Shown: positions 15,001-22,384, numbered from the stretch's first letter. The stretch: DNA of 64,000 bases from CAVXHV01 sp963761445 (GCA_963761445.1 CAVXHV010000005.1:434001-498000), one strand, 5' to 3'. Notes: generated by a model not told the origin, from the sequence alone. Made by a program: numbers and translations.

Positions 15001-18000
15001 AGCGGCGTCTTACCCGACGGAACGTATACGCAGTATGACGCGCTTGGACGCGTCGTGGAGACCGAGCGAGTATCCGGCCTCTTGATCGACATCACGACAA
15101 CCCCGGCGGGGAACAGTTCCAGCTCCTTTGTATCGGATACCGGCGTCATCTCGACTACCACCACGGTGTATGCGCCGGACGGTCTGGTCCAGTCCACGAC
15201 GACGACGGGTGAGGGCACAACTACTTATGAGTACAACAGTCTTGGCGAAGAGACGGCGAGCATCGATGCGCTCGGAGACCGCACCACTTTCGCCTATGAC
15301 CAGTTCGGTAGAGAAACTCTCCAAACAGATCCGCTGGGACAACAGACTCGCTTCATGTACGACAGTCTTGGAAACTTGACGGAGACCATTCTTCCCGATG
15401 GCTCGATTATCAAGGAGTCGTACGACTCTCAGGGTCATGTGACCTCGGAAACGGACGCGCTGGGGAACACGACCCAGTACGTCTACAACTCGCTTGGAGA
15501 GCTGACCGAGGAGATCCTCCCGGCAGTTCCGGACCCGAGTAACGGGGGCGACTTGACCGCTCCCATTTACACATACGACTACGACTCGCTTGGCAATTTG
15601 CTCCAGGTCACCGACCCGCTGGGCAACGTGACCAGGTACAGCTATGACCCCTACGGCGATCAACTCACGGAAACCCTGCCCGACGGTGAAACTGATCAAA
15701 ACTTCTATAATAACAACGGCCAGGTCACCCGCGCGATCGACTTTGACGGCCAGGTCACGCAGTATGTCTACAACAGTCTGGGCGAAGTTGTCGAAGCGAA
15801 CTATTTTCAGAACTTGTCGCAGGCGAATTCAGGGGTTGCGTCATACAGCATCACCTTCACCTACACCACCCTGGGCCAGCTAGAGACGGTTGATGACCCC
15901 CGCATCGGGATGACGACGTACTCGTACAACGTAGCGGGACAGGTAACCGAGATTGAGTCGCCTGAAGCCACGCTTCATTACGTCTACGATCCGGCGATCG
16001 GCAACCTTTTAGAAATGTACACGGATTCCACCGACATCAAGTACACTTACAACGCCTTGGGAGCACTCACCTCGACGACGGCCGATATGCTGAACGGCCA
16101 GACTCTGACGACGACGCTTGCGACAAGTTATTCATACACGGCGACTGGGTTGCTCCAGTCGGAGACGCTGCCGAACGGCGACACGGTGGCTTATGCGTAC
16201 GATGCCAATGGCAATCTGACTCAGGAGGTCAATCGGGATCCGAACGGAAACCTTCTGAGCGAGTATGACTACGTCAACGATGCCAACGGCAACCGATTGC
16301 AGGCGATCGAGACAACCCTTCAGGCAGACGGCACGCTGGCGAAGACCGAGATTACCTACACGTATGACGCTCTGGGCCGGCTGACGGAAGAAAAGTCACA
16401 GGACTTGACGGGTGGCCAGCCGCAGTTTGATTACACCATCGACTATAAGTACGACCTGGCGGGCAACCGGCTCTCCATGGTCACCACGACACCTAGCGGC
16501 GTTGTCACTGTCAACTACACCTACAACAACGATTACGAACTGCTGACGCAGGTCGCCAGCAACGGCACGGTAACTACCTACACGTACGATGCGAATGGTT
16601 CCCTGCTCACCGAGGTGGTCAACGGGCAAACGGTCGAACAGTACACCTATAACCTTCAGAACGAGTTATTCGCGGCGACGACCGTGACGGCCGCACCAGG
16701 CGGGGGAACGCAGACCACCACAACGACGTACTTCTATGACACAAGTGGCAACAAAGTCCGGACCGTCACCGCGGTGAGCACGAACGGCGGCCCGGCCACC
16801 GTCACAACGACGGATTACGTCGTCGATCAACTGAACCCAAGCGGCTATGCACAGGTACTGGAGGAACGTGACGGCACGACGCACGCCGTGGAGACGACCT
16901 ACATTCTGGGCGCCGACATCATTGCCCAGGTCAAGAGCGCTTTATCAAGCATTCGATTTTTCCTGTACGACGGCCACGGTTCGACCCGATTGTTGACGAA
17001 TCTCCAGGGAACGATCACCGACCGCTTCGCGTACACTGCCTTCGGCACCCCGATTGGCTTCAACCCATACACTGCGGCCACACCTTATCTGTACTCTGGC
17101 CAGCAGTTCGATCCGTATTCCGGGCTTTACTACATGCGGGCACGGTTGTATAACCCGGCGACCGGCACCTTTACGCAATCTGATCGGCTCCCTGCCCCCT
17201 TGGGCGATGCTCTGGCACTGCACCGGTACGCCTACACGCAAAACAACCCTGTGAATTTATACGATCCCTCCGGGCAGTCGGCGACTCCCACGTCACCAAC
17301 GGCCATCGCGAGCGAGCTGGCCATCGCCGGCATCGCACTGGGGTTCCTGGGATTTTTCGTACCCGAGCTGGGAGCCCTGGGCTTAGTCGGAAGTGCCGTG
17401 GGCCTGGTAGCCACAGCTCTTCAGGCCTCCTTGGATATCGCATCGATCAAGGATGAAATCCCGATCTTCGCGATACTGGAGCGGGCTCTCCCGGTAGTGA
17501 ACCCCGGGGCGGAGTCGGCGATCCGGGATCTCGCCACACAGGCCATCTACACGGTCGCAATCGACTTGATTGCAATTGTGATCGGGTTCGGAATACCAGG
17601 ATACACCTTTATTAATACTGGTACTTTCGCGGATCCTCTGCCGCTATTTTCTGCGACTACAAACAAGCTTCTCACATTCCTTGCCGGTCCGTTTTTCGCC
17701 CTGGGCTTGTTCTTGGTCCAACTGAGCGCGAATGTCTATTACAACGGGTTACTGGCTATTGACGCGATGAGGGCGTTGAGTTTCACATTCAACACGACGA
17801 GCATAGCGGGACCGTTGCACCCTGGCATTCCGAACTATCGCGTCACCGCGATGCTCGGGGGGAGTCTCAATTATGGCTTGATCCTTGAGGAGGGGTTCTT
17901 CGGCTTCAGCGGTAGTCCGGCAGCGATTCTTGGTGAGGCGGCACAGGTGGTCGGCGCCTCGGAAACGCTGTTTGACTCAACGCCGTCAAATGCCGCAGTT

Positions 18001-19107
18001 CTCGCGCACACAATCGTGAATAATTTTGAGGGTGCCAGGCGCAGCCTCCAAGCCAACTTTCTCTCGGGCAACCCCAGTCCTGATTCGATTGCCGTGGCTC
18101 AGGGCGGGCACACGATTCTTTCCGGGCAACTCCTGGCGAGTAATCCGGCTTCGGGCGTGATCACTGTGGCTCCGAGCGGTCTTCTCTCGAATAGTGACCC
18201 GGAGCTTACCACGCTCCTGTCAGAGGCCCTGGCAATCTGGCAAGCTGCCCTGGGCCGGCCGTTGCAGTTTGCGCCGGCCGTCATCGTCGGCAACCTGCCC
18301 GATGGTGTTCTGGGTGAGACTTTCGTTACCAGTTGGAATAGTGCAGGCCAGGCGACCAGCGCTTCCATTATCCTCTCACCCAATGCGGCCGGGGCCGGCT
18401 GGTACGAGGATCCGGAAAATGGGCCTAAAGCGAGCGTCTTCACGCAGTCACTCGGCAGCAACGCCGCCGCGGCGCAGCCCGCGTCTGCTGCCTACGGGCA
18501 TTTCGACCTGCTCACGACGTTATTGCACGAAATTGGCCACGTCGAGGGTTTTCTACCAAGCGATCCCAGCTTTGAGCAGCATGTAGAGACAATCAACGGA
18601 ACGCAGACGTTTGTTGGGCCAGGGATTTCCGCCCCCTTGGTTGATTCTGACGAGGAGCTCAATCCGAGTGTCTACGCCAACGATCTCATGAGCGCGACGT
18701 TGGCTCCCGGCGTTCAAGAGCTGCCATCGGCTCTTGATGTCCAGATCATGAACGTCGTGAGCGGGCTAGCACCGACTGCCCCGGCGACAGGCTCGTCAAG
18801 TTCAGGAGCCGTTACCAGCACGAGCTCGCCCGTTTCACCGGCGACCGTGGTGGATCAAGCCGTTCATTCACTCGGCAGCGCCGTTACCAAGGAAAAGAAA
18901 GACAAGAAGACGGAGCATGCGAAGAAGCACTCGGTGACGGTGAAAGTGAAACACGCAGGAGCGAGCTCTGAGCACAACGGCTCGAAGCACCGCATCGTTG
19001 TCAAATCGCCCGGCAAGGCAGCCGGCAAGAAAGCTACAAACAGGCCTGACGGCGACCTGGCTGTGCACCTTGCGAAACGCGGGTCGGTCATGAAGCAAAA
19101 GCCCTGA
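1..19107 (+). CDS. Giant multidomain surface protein (CARDB / Ig / dockerin / RHS-YD / metalloprotease-like), 5' end outside window
   Basis: The frame is open from base 1, so the true start lies upstream; the first possible start inside is TTG at 37. Modules in order (nt): three CARDB domains about 300-1545 (each opens DLxVT.I...); a pre-peptidase-like and an IPT/TIG-like domain to about 2170; a less recognisable region to 3900; an FN3-like domain; a propeller-like stretch 4440-5200; a Big_5-like Ig 5220-5560; nine putative-Ig/cadherin-like repeats 5880-8500; an RHS-type entry module 8760-9850; a dockerin-like pair of Ca-binding loops (DINGDGNVDGND, DINGDGTVNQAD) 10230-10400; six or so Ig-like repeats 10420-12560; a second entry module 12840-13800; YD repeats 13800-17000; an RHS core (DGHGSTRLL, YMRARLYNPATG) 16960-17290. 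After the core come hydrophobic segments (17300-17430, 17560-17770), an HEIGHVEGF motif at 18526 and a Lys-rich tail. RHS shells normally enclose a C-terminal effector; role as adhesin or toxin carrier is inference. No frameshift seen in 19 kb. Confidence 0.9.
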   Translation, partial: FLGQTTHAQSTPLQVGQSYTVNYTVTLPPGTSGQYYLYIDLDAHNDLPPGLYTYQARLETTDWWPADTGDNSYWLGEFTEWAFEDPNNNRIATPFDIIYSEPDLTVTNITLPTSAESGSTIPVTYTVTNRGTRATRTNNWTDGVFLSQDPSLDTYDTELGTATYGQVLAAGASYTETVDVHIPDGIEGDFDIVVYADSDATTDYTVQSDIGYNNYGIMIGAPDELNPYDLASAAIRSLGRGKVPQYEDEADKISAAPLPIALAPAPDLQVTAISTDANAGHVFQGQTLNVTYTVTNNGASTPPDEATWNDLIYFSVGTTLNLEADPYLGMSEHQGGLAAGASYTVTVPVQVPSNLSGPYYLFVITNPPVDSPIGSVFEGANQNNDSNYLAPALIIDPPPPAQLVVTSITLPLPATVKSGDPFSVSWAVTDESTNYPAMGSWSDAVYIGMGTTWSIDDTYLGAVQENGPLAPGGSYTNLLSTVMPSLTPGQYHIFVRADIYDQLSLPPGVPESSKTTASASLLTVAVDSLTLGVSYSTTLSSGQERLLQVTVPAGATLQVSISSNAAGAANEIYLKQGAAPTQSVYDAAYSGGLSPNQNAVIPSTTPGVYYVLIDGNSEPADDTPVSVLAQLLPLSITNVSIDQGGASAYVTTTITGAQFQPNAIVKLVMPGFAEYQPLITNYVNATEILAEFDLTGAPYGLYDVQVINPDGAEAIAPYRFEIEQVVSPEVTIGVGGPRFILAGDTGTYSVSLQNLGNINAPYVEFNVGIPQLSNALPTDPSNPNIADPVNVNLDDLPYVEVNTDLGGQPPDSTLDSEVPYATLQSQADTAASDGHIEMSGNLFNEAAGGFAEFTFSVTTYPGMEAANDQDFNALKAEIYAAFPAYAQEGILNNGPAGLAQISPDLYEAYEEFGGIPSLIQVPFVPFQFDINASATTLTQAEFVAQQTQVADELRAAILGDSTAPLALQNLAANQTTFENLYLAGLEEAGELLPQGTTPPVDQNPLIMSLMATMATGVLAGPAGSGIISSGNVSQFFSELLSWYGNNNDQIAPAAGYNINGNEIATLPTASQYNLNATLPTTFEDFNVYVPWVPYNERSDLPPSFQINGVQEIQGETPVIPLDLSQYIDNQAQDSGLASMTGPFTSEDNGYIPNGQALPFTINFQNDPTASTEPGEIRITTQLDPNLDPSTFRLGDIQIGDIDIQVPSNLGLFQGSFDFTSSNGYIVYVNAGVDVQTGVATWLIEAINPVTGLVVTNPSDGLLPPNNAEGAGAGYVTYTVEPYGSAPTGAQVSAEATVTFNTAAPQTTAPLTYTLDSLPPTTALTVSQIGSSPNYQVTWNSTDDPGGSGVAYVDLYVAENGGPYQIWQSQVTMASGTMIYQGQAGNTYTFLALATDVAGNHELPPSGANVPQNTTTVNLGALPTVPNTTPPNFGEPPAPTVEPSTNPLFTRAEQGVPAAPPASNPSEFMTVLQPFEAQSFATGFEQSDGIIGPMAIAEEPNGSFLISGGPSRNEIFQVSANGGVIGAPLATLPYQIFAMAFDNQGNLWATTGGGPLLQLDPTTGAILNQFGEGITLALAVDPKTDQIYVATNNGVSIFDPTTDTFTQFSRDQNLRVSSLAFDSNGNLWGVTWPNSTQVVEFNDEARAQIMLSFDSDIHSIAFGQKGTDLANLLFVSHDDAPNTPGGMVAPTPTELTMVDVTTLQQVAVAQGGTRGFDVLATSDGRLLISQSHEVDVIEPVVPPVVVATNPPAGSIAALPLAFIGVTFDQEMLAGASTNSSSVTDPANYSLVGQTSGAATIDAVQYNPNTRMALLVVSGLTADSYTLTVGDSVQSTNGLSLLAPYTTQFTTVSDLSPYVSLAFTSTRSDRNTGTVSFNVTITNTSQFNLLAPLLLILTPESGFTGTPQNATQSASGSWLISLNSSVPGGVQLAPGQSTTGQTVTINDTNAETIAYTTEVSGMPPATSSPEFDSTPVTSVTAGATYTYQAAAHDPDGSTPGFVLGDGPAGMTVNPVTGLVAWNTTATTPATATVDLFAYDPSGSYTIQHFSIQVAGGSVPPVIGLLPSEVSGKEGQPLVIPISATDPDGRPLVYWAANLPGGATFDPSTHTLLWQPNYSQAGTYSNVTFYVSDGVSTVSASITLLIAPAPPPPQLAAVPDQTVREGDYLQFTLQGSDSDGGPVTYSSANLPEYATLDPDTGVFDWPIGYDQTGTITVPFTVTSDQGASTTVTATYTILQAPAAPIFSPLQSWQVDEGQPISFVAFAIDPHNPTFELPTLLPDGALSPYPTTQPTVTYTVSDLPPGATFDADTALFSWTPGEHQNGTYNVVFTATNDGYGGPLSTSITVPITVLIVNHAPVVMPIADITLTAGQPFNQAVQAVDPDGNPMTLSVENGISGYPLPGLVTLTDNGNGNGILHFNPPAGNRGTYTLTVLATDNGDGLGPAGVLSGTYTFEVTVESPTQVPVLNYIGGQVAVIGQPFTLNLSATETDQDPLTYAVSGLPAAVVLTPGNSYGTATLNWTPTAADTGSHQVTFTVTDTGNGTVTQPSSVSTTIRIVVRATDTAPIFPAAATSATVAEGQMLSLTVTATKEEGDPLTYTAAHLPAGASVNPATGVLAWTPAAGQAGSYSIPVTATDGSTSSTETVNITVTHTDFPPIFIPLIPQYGREGFQVQFTVVAGDLDGAPLIYDLLNAPEGSTFNASTGSFSWTPAYGQAGAYSLQFTATDPDGGSASMSVTLNIAHVVRPPTINTPDHQAALGVPMSFQVQATDLDAGTTLTYSAINLPSGATLNAQTGVFQWTPGPSQAGAYVVTLQVSDGEATSNQNILIQAAVQPVVPSVKIVLTPSFPAIPGQQVIINAIASSVAPITDLVVTLNGQPLVLNSNGVATVTAGSPGQLLISARATDQDGLVGTATAYLQVRDPSVTTPPSVSFDSSVPNAVLSKPTAILGTVADANLNSWTLEIATPNNPNFTVLATGNTPVSDGPLAQLNPDDLANGFYQLQLTATDLSGRTATTTAQIEINTSTKPGDLVVTDSDLSVQLDGTTVLIERSYDPLNRDGSGDFGNGWMLANRQTNLQSNVTATGQEDYGVFNPFGGGTVVFLTLPTGQRVPFTFVPTSFEVAGQTFYYPAWQAEGGVGYTLQSTQAVLTKAGSNYYDLTSGQPYNPGNPFFGGPSYTLVAPDHTQYQLDAQGNIIGEITPSGAQLYISDSGITAANGQTIQFLRNSEGLITSIVAPGGVVVDYQYDANGDLVLMQNKTTGGSQQYGYSLSDPHLLIAAVRSNGNSVEYTPGTTATAYIQRDLGGAAQFSGTTINNTLAAGETDLFSFHFDQAELNSTATGSVLLRVVVQGSDGLVPAMPTVAGIQPLSVKTQGSTIVALFPIDQPGLYVVAVSGATASSTGNYSLNLTVAGDINGDGNVDGNDTALFAAALGSSAGSANYSLAADINGDGTVNQADEVIVASDYGFHATTATVSTTPPAQPVFDLDVNSQTPPGSGMTTDATVTLVGQTDPNVTVTLEPSGATTTSNPNGLFAFFGVALADGPNSLTVVATNSSDANSQYTEIITRSLPGLSPIAPVITAQLASDTGVSALDNISSNDTISGTITTVNPITSFEAQLDQSSAFSVLSSISGSTFTITPAMLATINGGPVADGKHTVTLVAEDSNGNLSQPVSVSFILLTTPPAPVTPQLLASSDTGISSSDRITKDSTPTFEVAAPANDIVTLYASGVQVGQATAFNGPVFITTTTLAAGNYAMTATVEDVAGNVSAPAALVQIMIITIPPTQPTLGLDTTSQSPVGQTTVTDLQVVNLTGTTSPDDYVALYRQWDPDNAIAQTQAGPGGGFTFDNITLATGSQGFIVVASDVAGNSSQFLQTITTTAAETSVPVITAALADDTGISSTDDITYDPTITGLVNDPSGIQNFQVSIDGGAMVNATSYLNGEGFTLTAADFATLNGGTALADGSHTIALQATDNHGFQSTVYHVFFDLESTRPLPPTGVQLLPSDLTGTSGTITKDRSLTIEMAGPTNTIVTLYMNGTQVGHQTVTSPLPFNIAVPGELSDGQYIFTATAETVSGLVSPFSTPLTITVDNTPPAITSFTLDSAFEATAFGPNTTVMPTVRLDGQTAPGATVELVQTGATTTADSSGDFSFYPVNMPTIASYTFTAQATDVAGNVATLPVTFTRVDNTLPSNLIPPDVTLNVSETTARIGDTVNISVVTSTHDGKPLASEALLINGNQVALSATGTATLSSVAPGVFTIEADAFDAEGNEGTATQTVVFLTPPNGMPAPVAGFNETQVTPVVTTPTAIMGTANSPDFLQYTLQYSVEGQNQWTTFGGGTQPVINGTLGTIDPTTMNDGFYDVQLTVEDTSGQVTTANEVYEVSGEAKVGNFTLSFQDENIAEPGIDLTATRTYSSLDKDVSSDFGYGWTLTTTQMSVETSSVLGAGFIQTETQLPATQVNPLGGLGSLAGLGGLGGFGGLPGIGLPPGLGSEPARIQYSFENTQNDYVTIYLPDGTTEQFLMGFTGETYTIAAPPLATTSIFFAPVPNTGTTGTLVAMTNNNVIVSPAQVGPVTFIDQSTGQVYNPTTWKYTAANGTVYIISEANGLQSVTDTNGNTTTFTANGEINSDGASLTFTRDSQNRITSITDPMGESITYQYDSYGDLVSVTDQEGNVTRFTYNSDHLLLSVYDPLGREGVRTDYDSSGHITEIVNAMGAVETFSNDLPDRIETTEDALGDVTTTAYDANGNILEETNPVGTITTNTFNSLNEVLTSTVTYTDGTTQVTTNTYDANGNLLSTTDPSGNTTSYTYNAAGQAISSTDPEGNTATETYDAQGNLTQVVDYAGATTNLAYNQAGQVTSEVAGPGNAVVLDYNAQGQLTATDSSAGLPQTETMNADGNPTSSSTLWVDPSDPSDQQVLNATYTYNADGKLTGVVYPNGTTSQTNYNADGQLVGGTDNSGQTLSVKYNLAGQEVETTEQGNLVILSVYDLLGRVIYQTDAYDPLSGVLPDGTYTQYDALGRVVETERVSGLLIDITTTPAGNSSSSFVSDTGVISTTTTVYAPDGLVQSTTTTGEGTTTYEYNSLGEETASIDALGDRTTFAYDQFGRETLQTDPLGQQTRFMYDSLGNLTETILPDGSIIKESYDSQGHVTSETDALGNTTQYVYNSLGELTEEILPAVPDPSNGGDLTAPIYTYDYDSLGNLLQVTDPLGNVTRYSYDPYGDQLTETLPDGETDQNFYNNNGQVTRAIDFDGQVTQYVYNSLGEVVEANYFQNLSQANSGVASYSITFTYTTLGQLETVDDPRIGMTTYSYNVAGQVTEIESPEATLHYVYDPAIGNLLEMYTDSTDIKYTYNALGALTSTTADMLNGQTLTTTLATSYSYTATGLLQSETLPNGDTVAYAYDANGNLTQEVNRDPNGNLLSEYDYVNDANGNRLQAIETTLQADGTLAKTEITYTYDALGRLTEEKSQDLTGGQPQFDYTIDYKYDLAGNRLSMVTTTPSGVVTVNYTYNNDYELLTQVASNGTVTTYTYDANGSLLTEVVNGQTVEQYTYNLQNELFAATTVTAAPGGGTQTTTTTYFYDTSGNKVRTVTAVSTNGGPATVTTTDYVVDQLNPSGYAQVLEERDGTTHAVETTYILGADIIAQVKSALSSIRFFLYDGHGSTRLLTNLQGTITDRFAYTAFGTPIGFNPYTAATPYLYSGQQFDPYSGLYYMRARLYNPATGTFTQSDRLPAPLGDALALHRYAYTQNNPVNLYDPSGQSATPTSPTAIASELAIAGIALGFLGFFVPELGALGLVGSAVGLVATALQASLDIASIKDEIPIFAILERALPVVNPGAESAIRDLATQAIYTVAIDLIAIVIGFGIPGYTFINTGTFADPLPLFSATTNKLLTFLAGPFFALGLFLVQLSANVYYNGLLAIDAMRALSFTFNTTSIAGPLHPGIPNYRVTAMLGGSLNYGLILEEGFFGFSGSPAAILGEAAQVVGASETLFDSTPSNAAVLAHTIVNNFEGARRSLQANFLSGNPSPDSIAVAQGGHTILSGQLLASNPASGVITVAPSGLLSNSDPELTTLLSEALAIWQAALGRPLQFAPAVIVGNLPDGVLGETFVTSWNSAGQATSASIILSPNAAGAGWYEDPENGPKASVFTQSLGSNAAAAQPASAAYGHFDLLTTLLHEIGHVEGFLPSDPSFEQHVETINGTQTFVGPGISAPLVDSDEELNPSVYANDLMSATLAPGVQELPSALDVQIMNVVSGLAPTAPATGSSSSGAVTSTSSPVSPATVVDQAVHSLGSAVTKEKKDKKTEHAKKHSVTVKVKHAGASSEHNGSKHRIVVKSPGKAAGKKATNRPDGDLAVHLAKRGSVMKQKP

Positions 19108-19414
19108 AGCCTCGCAATCACGGCATGTGCGTCGCACCACCACCGCACTACAGACCAAATCGTTGAACCATTGGAATTCAAGACCAGGGTCTCGACCCAA
19201 AATCGAATCGACTCCGTATCGCTTACGAAAATGCATCGATGCTATCATGGAAATCGCCCATTCCTGTGCGACTGATGTGCCGTGCTAAATCGTCAGTCGG
19301 CCGCACGGACCTATTCAGACTGTTAGAATTACGCAGTTATCCCAGACTGACAGACGACGGAATTCAGGCATCCGAGTACAGAGGCGAGTGCAGCATGCCC
19401 AGGGAGAGTGGAAG
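19108..19414. other. Intergenic region, no gene seen
   Basis: About 300 bases between the giant protein gene and the next surface protein gene. I see no coding sequence and no convincing terminator. A short hairpin-like GGGTCTCGACCC near 19188 lacks a following T run. Just before 19415 a GGGAGAG ribosome-binding-like sequence supports the ATG chosen for the next gene. Confidence 0.5.
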
Positions 19415-22336
19415 ATGAGACGCGCTAGCATCGGATGTTTTTGGAGATCACGTCGCATGGATGGGCGTGGAAATGCAACAGGCTGGCGCGTTCGGTCAAA
19501 GCGTCGAATGTTGCTAGAGCAGTTAGAAGAGCGCGTTGTGCTCTCGGGCCTGCTTAATGGTAACTTTTCGATCAGCGACCCGTCTGATTCCAATTATGGC
19601 TGGACAACGCAGGGAAATGCGTCGATCGCAAATGAGGAAGGCATTCTGGATGAAGGTACAACGGTACAGACCCAGTTTTCTCAGACCTTCACAGTCGCGC
19701 CTGGGACGACGACGCTCGAGTTTACGATTGTTGCTTCGGATTTGGTGAGCAACGGCGCCTCGAGCCCGCCTGATGCTTTCGAGGCAGCGCTCTTGAACTC
19801 TCAGACCGATCAGCCACTGATTGGCCCGGTGACGGGATTGTCAAATACAGACGCGTTTTTGAACATCCAGCAGTCCGGTGAAGTCTACTATGCACCGCAG
19901 GTGACAGTGCCCGGGGCAGGGGCGTCCGGCTCGGTCACCACACTTACATTTCCGGAGCAAATCAGCGTTGACGTTTCGAGCGTGCCAGCTAACACGCAGG
20001 CAACGTTGTACTTCGACCTGATCGGCTTTGCTCCAGCAACAAGCTCCGTGCGAATCACCGCAATCACCGTGAACCAAGGGCCTGCCCTCCCGACGGTATC
20101 GTTCACGCTAGACCCGGCGACTGACTCGGGCCCGACTGGTGACAACATCACGAACTTCGATCCTGTGAACTTGATCGGTGTTACCGATCCGAATTTGACC
20201 GTATCGCTCGAAACAACCGGTAACGGCTTCATCAATGGCACCACGACGTCCGATACGGAGGGTCACTTCACATTTCCTGGTGTCGAGTTGGCCCAAGGGG
20301 CGAACACGGTGAGCGTTCAAGCAACGAACGCACAAGGGAGCTCGATGGCTACGCAGACGATCACTATTGATCAAGAGGTGCCGGCTGGCGTGCTCGAGAG
20401 CCCGCGCCCAATTCGACGATCACTCAGGATCCGGGGTATGTCGACGTGCAGTGGACCGACGCCGGCGCGGCGCCGATCAATCCGAGCACGTTTGGGGTTG
20501 GAAACATCACGGTGACGGGTGCGACGATCGACTCGGTGCAGGATCTAGGCAATGACCTGGAACGCTACTCTTACAGTCAGACCGGCGCCACGCTGCCGAC
20601 CGGGCCGATCACTGTGACCGAGGTTGCCGGCCAGGTTGCTGATCTGGCTGGAAATACCAATGCTCAGGCGAGCCAATCATTCACGTTTCAGCCGCTGGTC
20701 GTTCTCGCACCGCTAGCCAACAACCAGTCGGTGTTGGTGCCGGAGAATACGGTGACCGGGATCACACTTACCGGGTCTGATCCCAACGTGCCGCCGCTAC
20801 CATTTGGGTTCACGGTCAGCACACAGCCTGCGCATGGGAGTCTATCCGGCACGGCACCGAACCTCTTCTATATGCCCGACGTCGGCTATTTCGGGCCTGA
20901 TAGCTTCCAGTTCACGGACAGCAATGGTGCCCAGACCAGCAACGCGGCGACGGTTTCCATCAATGTAGTCGGTCAGCCCACTGTAAACGGGCCTCTTGCG
21001 CTCGGGGTTCCAGAGAACCATTCCGTGACATTTACACTAACGGGCACCGATCCTAATTCGCCGGCTCTGCCGCTCATCTTTACCGTGATTGCACAGCCAC
21101 TGCACGGCATGCTATCGGGTATAGCACCATTTCTGACGTATTTCCCAGATGCCGGCTACTTCGGGGACGACCAATTTGAGTTCACCGCTAGCAACAGCAC
21201 GGCAACAAGTACGCCGGAGACGGTCCCAATCACAATCATCGGTCAGCCGAGCGCAAAGTCCCAATCCGTGACGACGATCGAGAACACGGGGAAGGCGATT
21301 GTACTCGAAGGGTCCGATCCCAACTCGCCACCTGAGGCGCTCTCGTACACGGTTACGGTGAGGCCGGCTCATGGCACGCTGTCAGGCACCGCACCCAATC
21401 TGGTCTATACTCCCAACAGTGGCTATTCGGGCTCGGACAGTTTCCAGTTCACGGACACAAACACCACGTTGACCAGCAGCGCGGCGACCGTGTCGATCAC
21501 CGTTGCACCGGTGACAACAAGCCAGCAGCCCGTGGCGGTGAACGATTATTACACGACAACCGTGAACCAGCCGCTCAACGTCGGGCGCCTGGAATCCTTA
21601 CGAACGATTTGCCCAAAGGGGCTCCCTTGACCGCATCCCTCATGGCCGGTCCTCAGCATGGGGCGTTGTCATTCTACTCTAACGGCTCATTCGTCTACAC
21701 ACCGTCGCTCAACTATGTCGGATCGGATTCCTTCACCTACCAAGCACAGCTCGGCACAACTCTTAGCAATGTCGCGACGGTTTTCATCACGATCAAATCG
21801 CGCGTGCAATCGACCGGCCCCCTCAAGCTGCTGCCGGAGACACCTTATTACAATTACGTGCGCCAGCGCTGGAGCAGAGACCCGGCCCGGTTTGACTACT
21901 GGCACCCACAAATCGGCGCGATACTGGGGTTAGAGGTCACGGGAATTCCGACAACGCCGAGGAAGATTGTGCTGCCGTCTATACGCCTCAATGTTAACGC
22001 CGACCGTGAAGAATATAACGAGAACCCAACGCTATTCGACGAACAGCAGCCGGTTCTGGGCGCGCTCTTCCGCCTGGAAACGCCTCCGGCCGGAACCGAT
22101 CTTCTGCCGAACACCACTTATTACCAAGAGCAGCGGGCCCTTTACGAGAGCGATCCCACCAAGTATCAATTGAAGAACGTTTACCTGGGCGCTATCTTTG
22201 CAATCGAGGATTCTGAGCAAGGCACCATGCCGACGGCAAACGCAGCTCGCCCAGCGACGATTTCTCTCAAGACGGCCGTGCGCATGCTGCGGTGCAAACA
22301 GTGCCCAGCAGAATCAGCGAGCTTCGCTCAAGGTAA
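19415..22336 (+). CDS. Secreted Ig/cadherin-repeat surface protein with planctomycete N-terminal motif; frameshifted
   Basis: About 974 residues if three single-base deletions are corrected (2922 nt plus 3 is divisible by 3). The ATG at 19415 follows GGGAGAG; an upstream in-frame GTG at 19388 is less likely. The N-terminus carries LEQLEERVVLSG, the planctomycete LExLExRxLLS-type motif. Then a secreted beta-rich region, Ig-like units, and three repeats of about 85 residues containing AHGxLSGxAPxLxYxPxxGYxGxDSFQF (nt about 20740-21510). The C-terminal part has three copies of a YY...DP...LGAxxxLE repeat (21820-22210). Frame breaks: near 20401 (after VLESP, resuming APNSTITQ), near 21587 (after NQPLNVG, resuming APGILTND) and, less surely, near 22262, after which the frame ends at TAA 22334-22336, just before the next gene. 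Without the third break the frame runs to 22466 with an unusual Cys-rich tail. Likely extracellular; binding partner unknown. Confidence 0.75.
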
Positions 22337-22384
22337 ACGGCGCGAATCGCACTTTGATCACCGCGGACTCTGCCGGAGATGCTC

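Noticed and set aside
19180..19200. Terminator after the giant gene (GGGTCTCGACCC)
   Set aside because: The stem is short and there is no T run after it.
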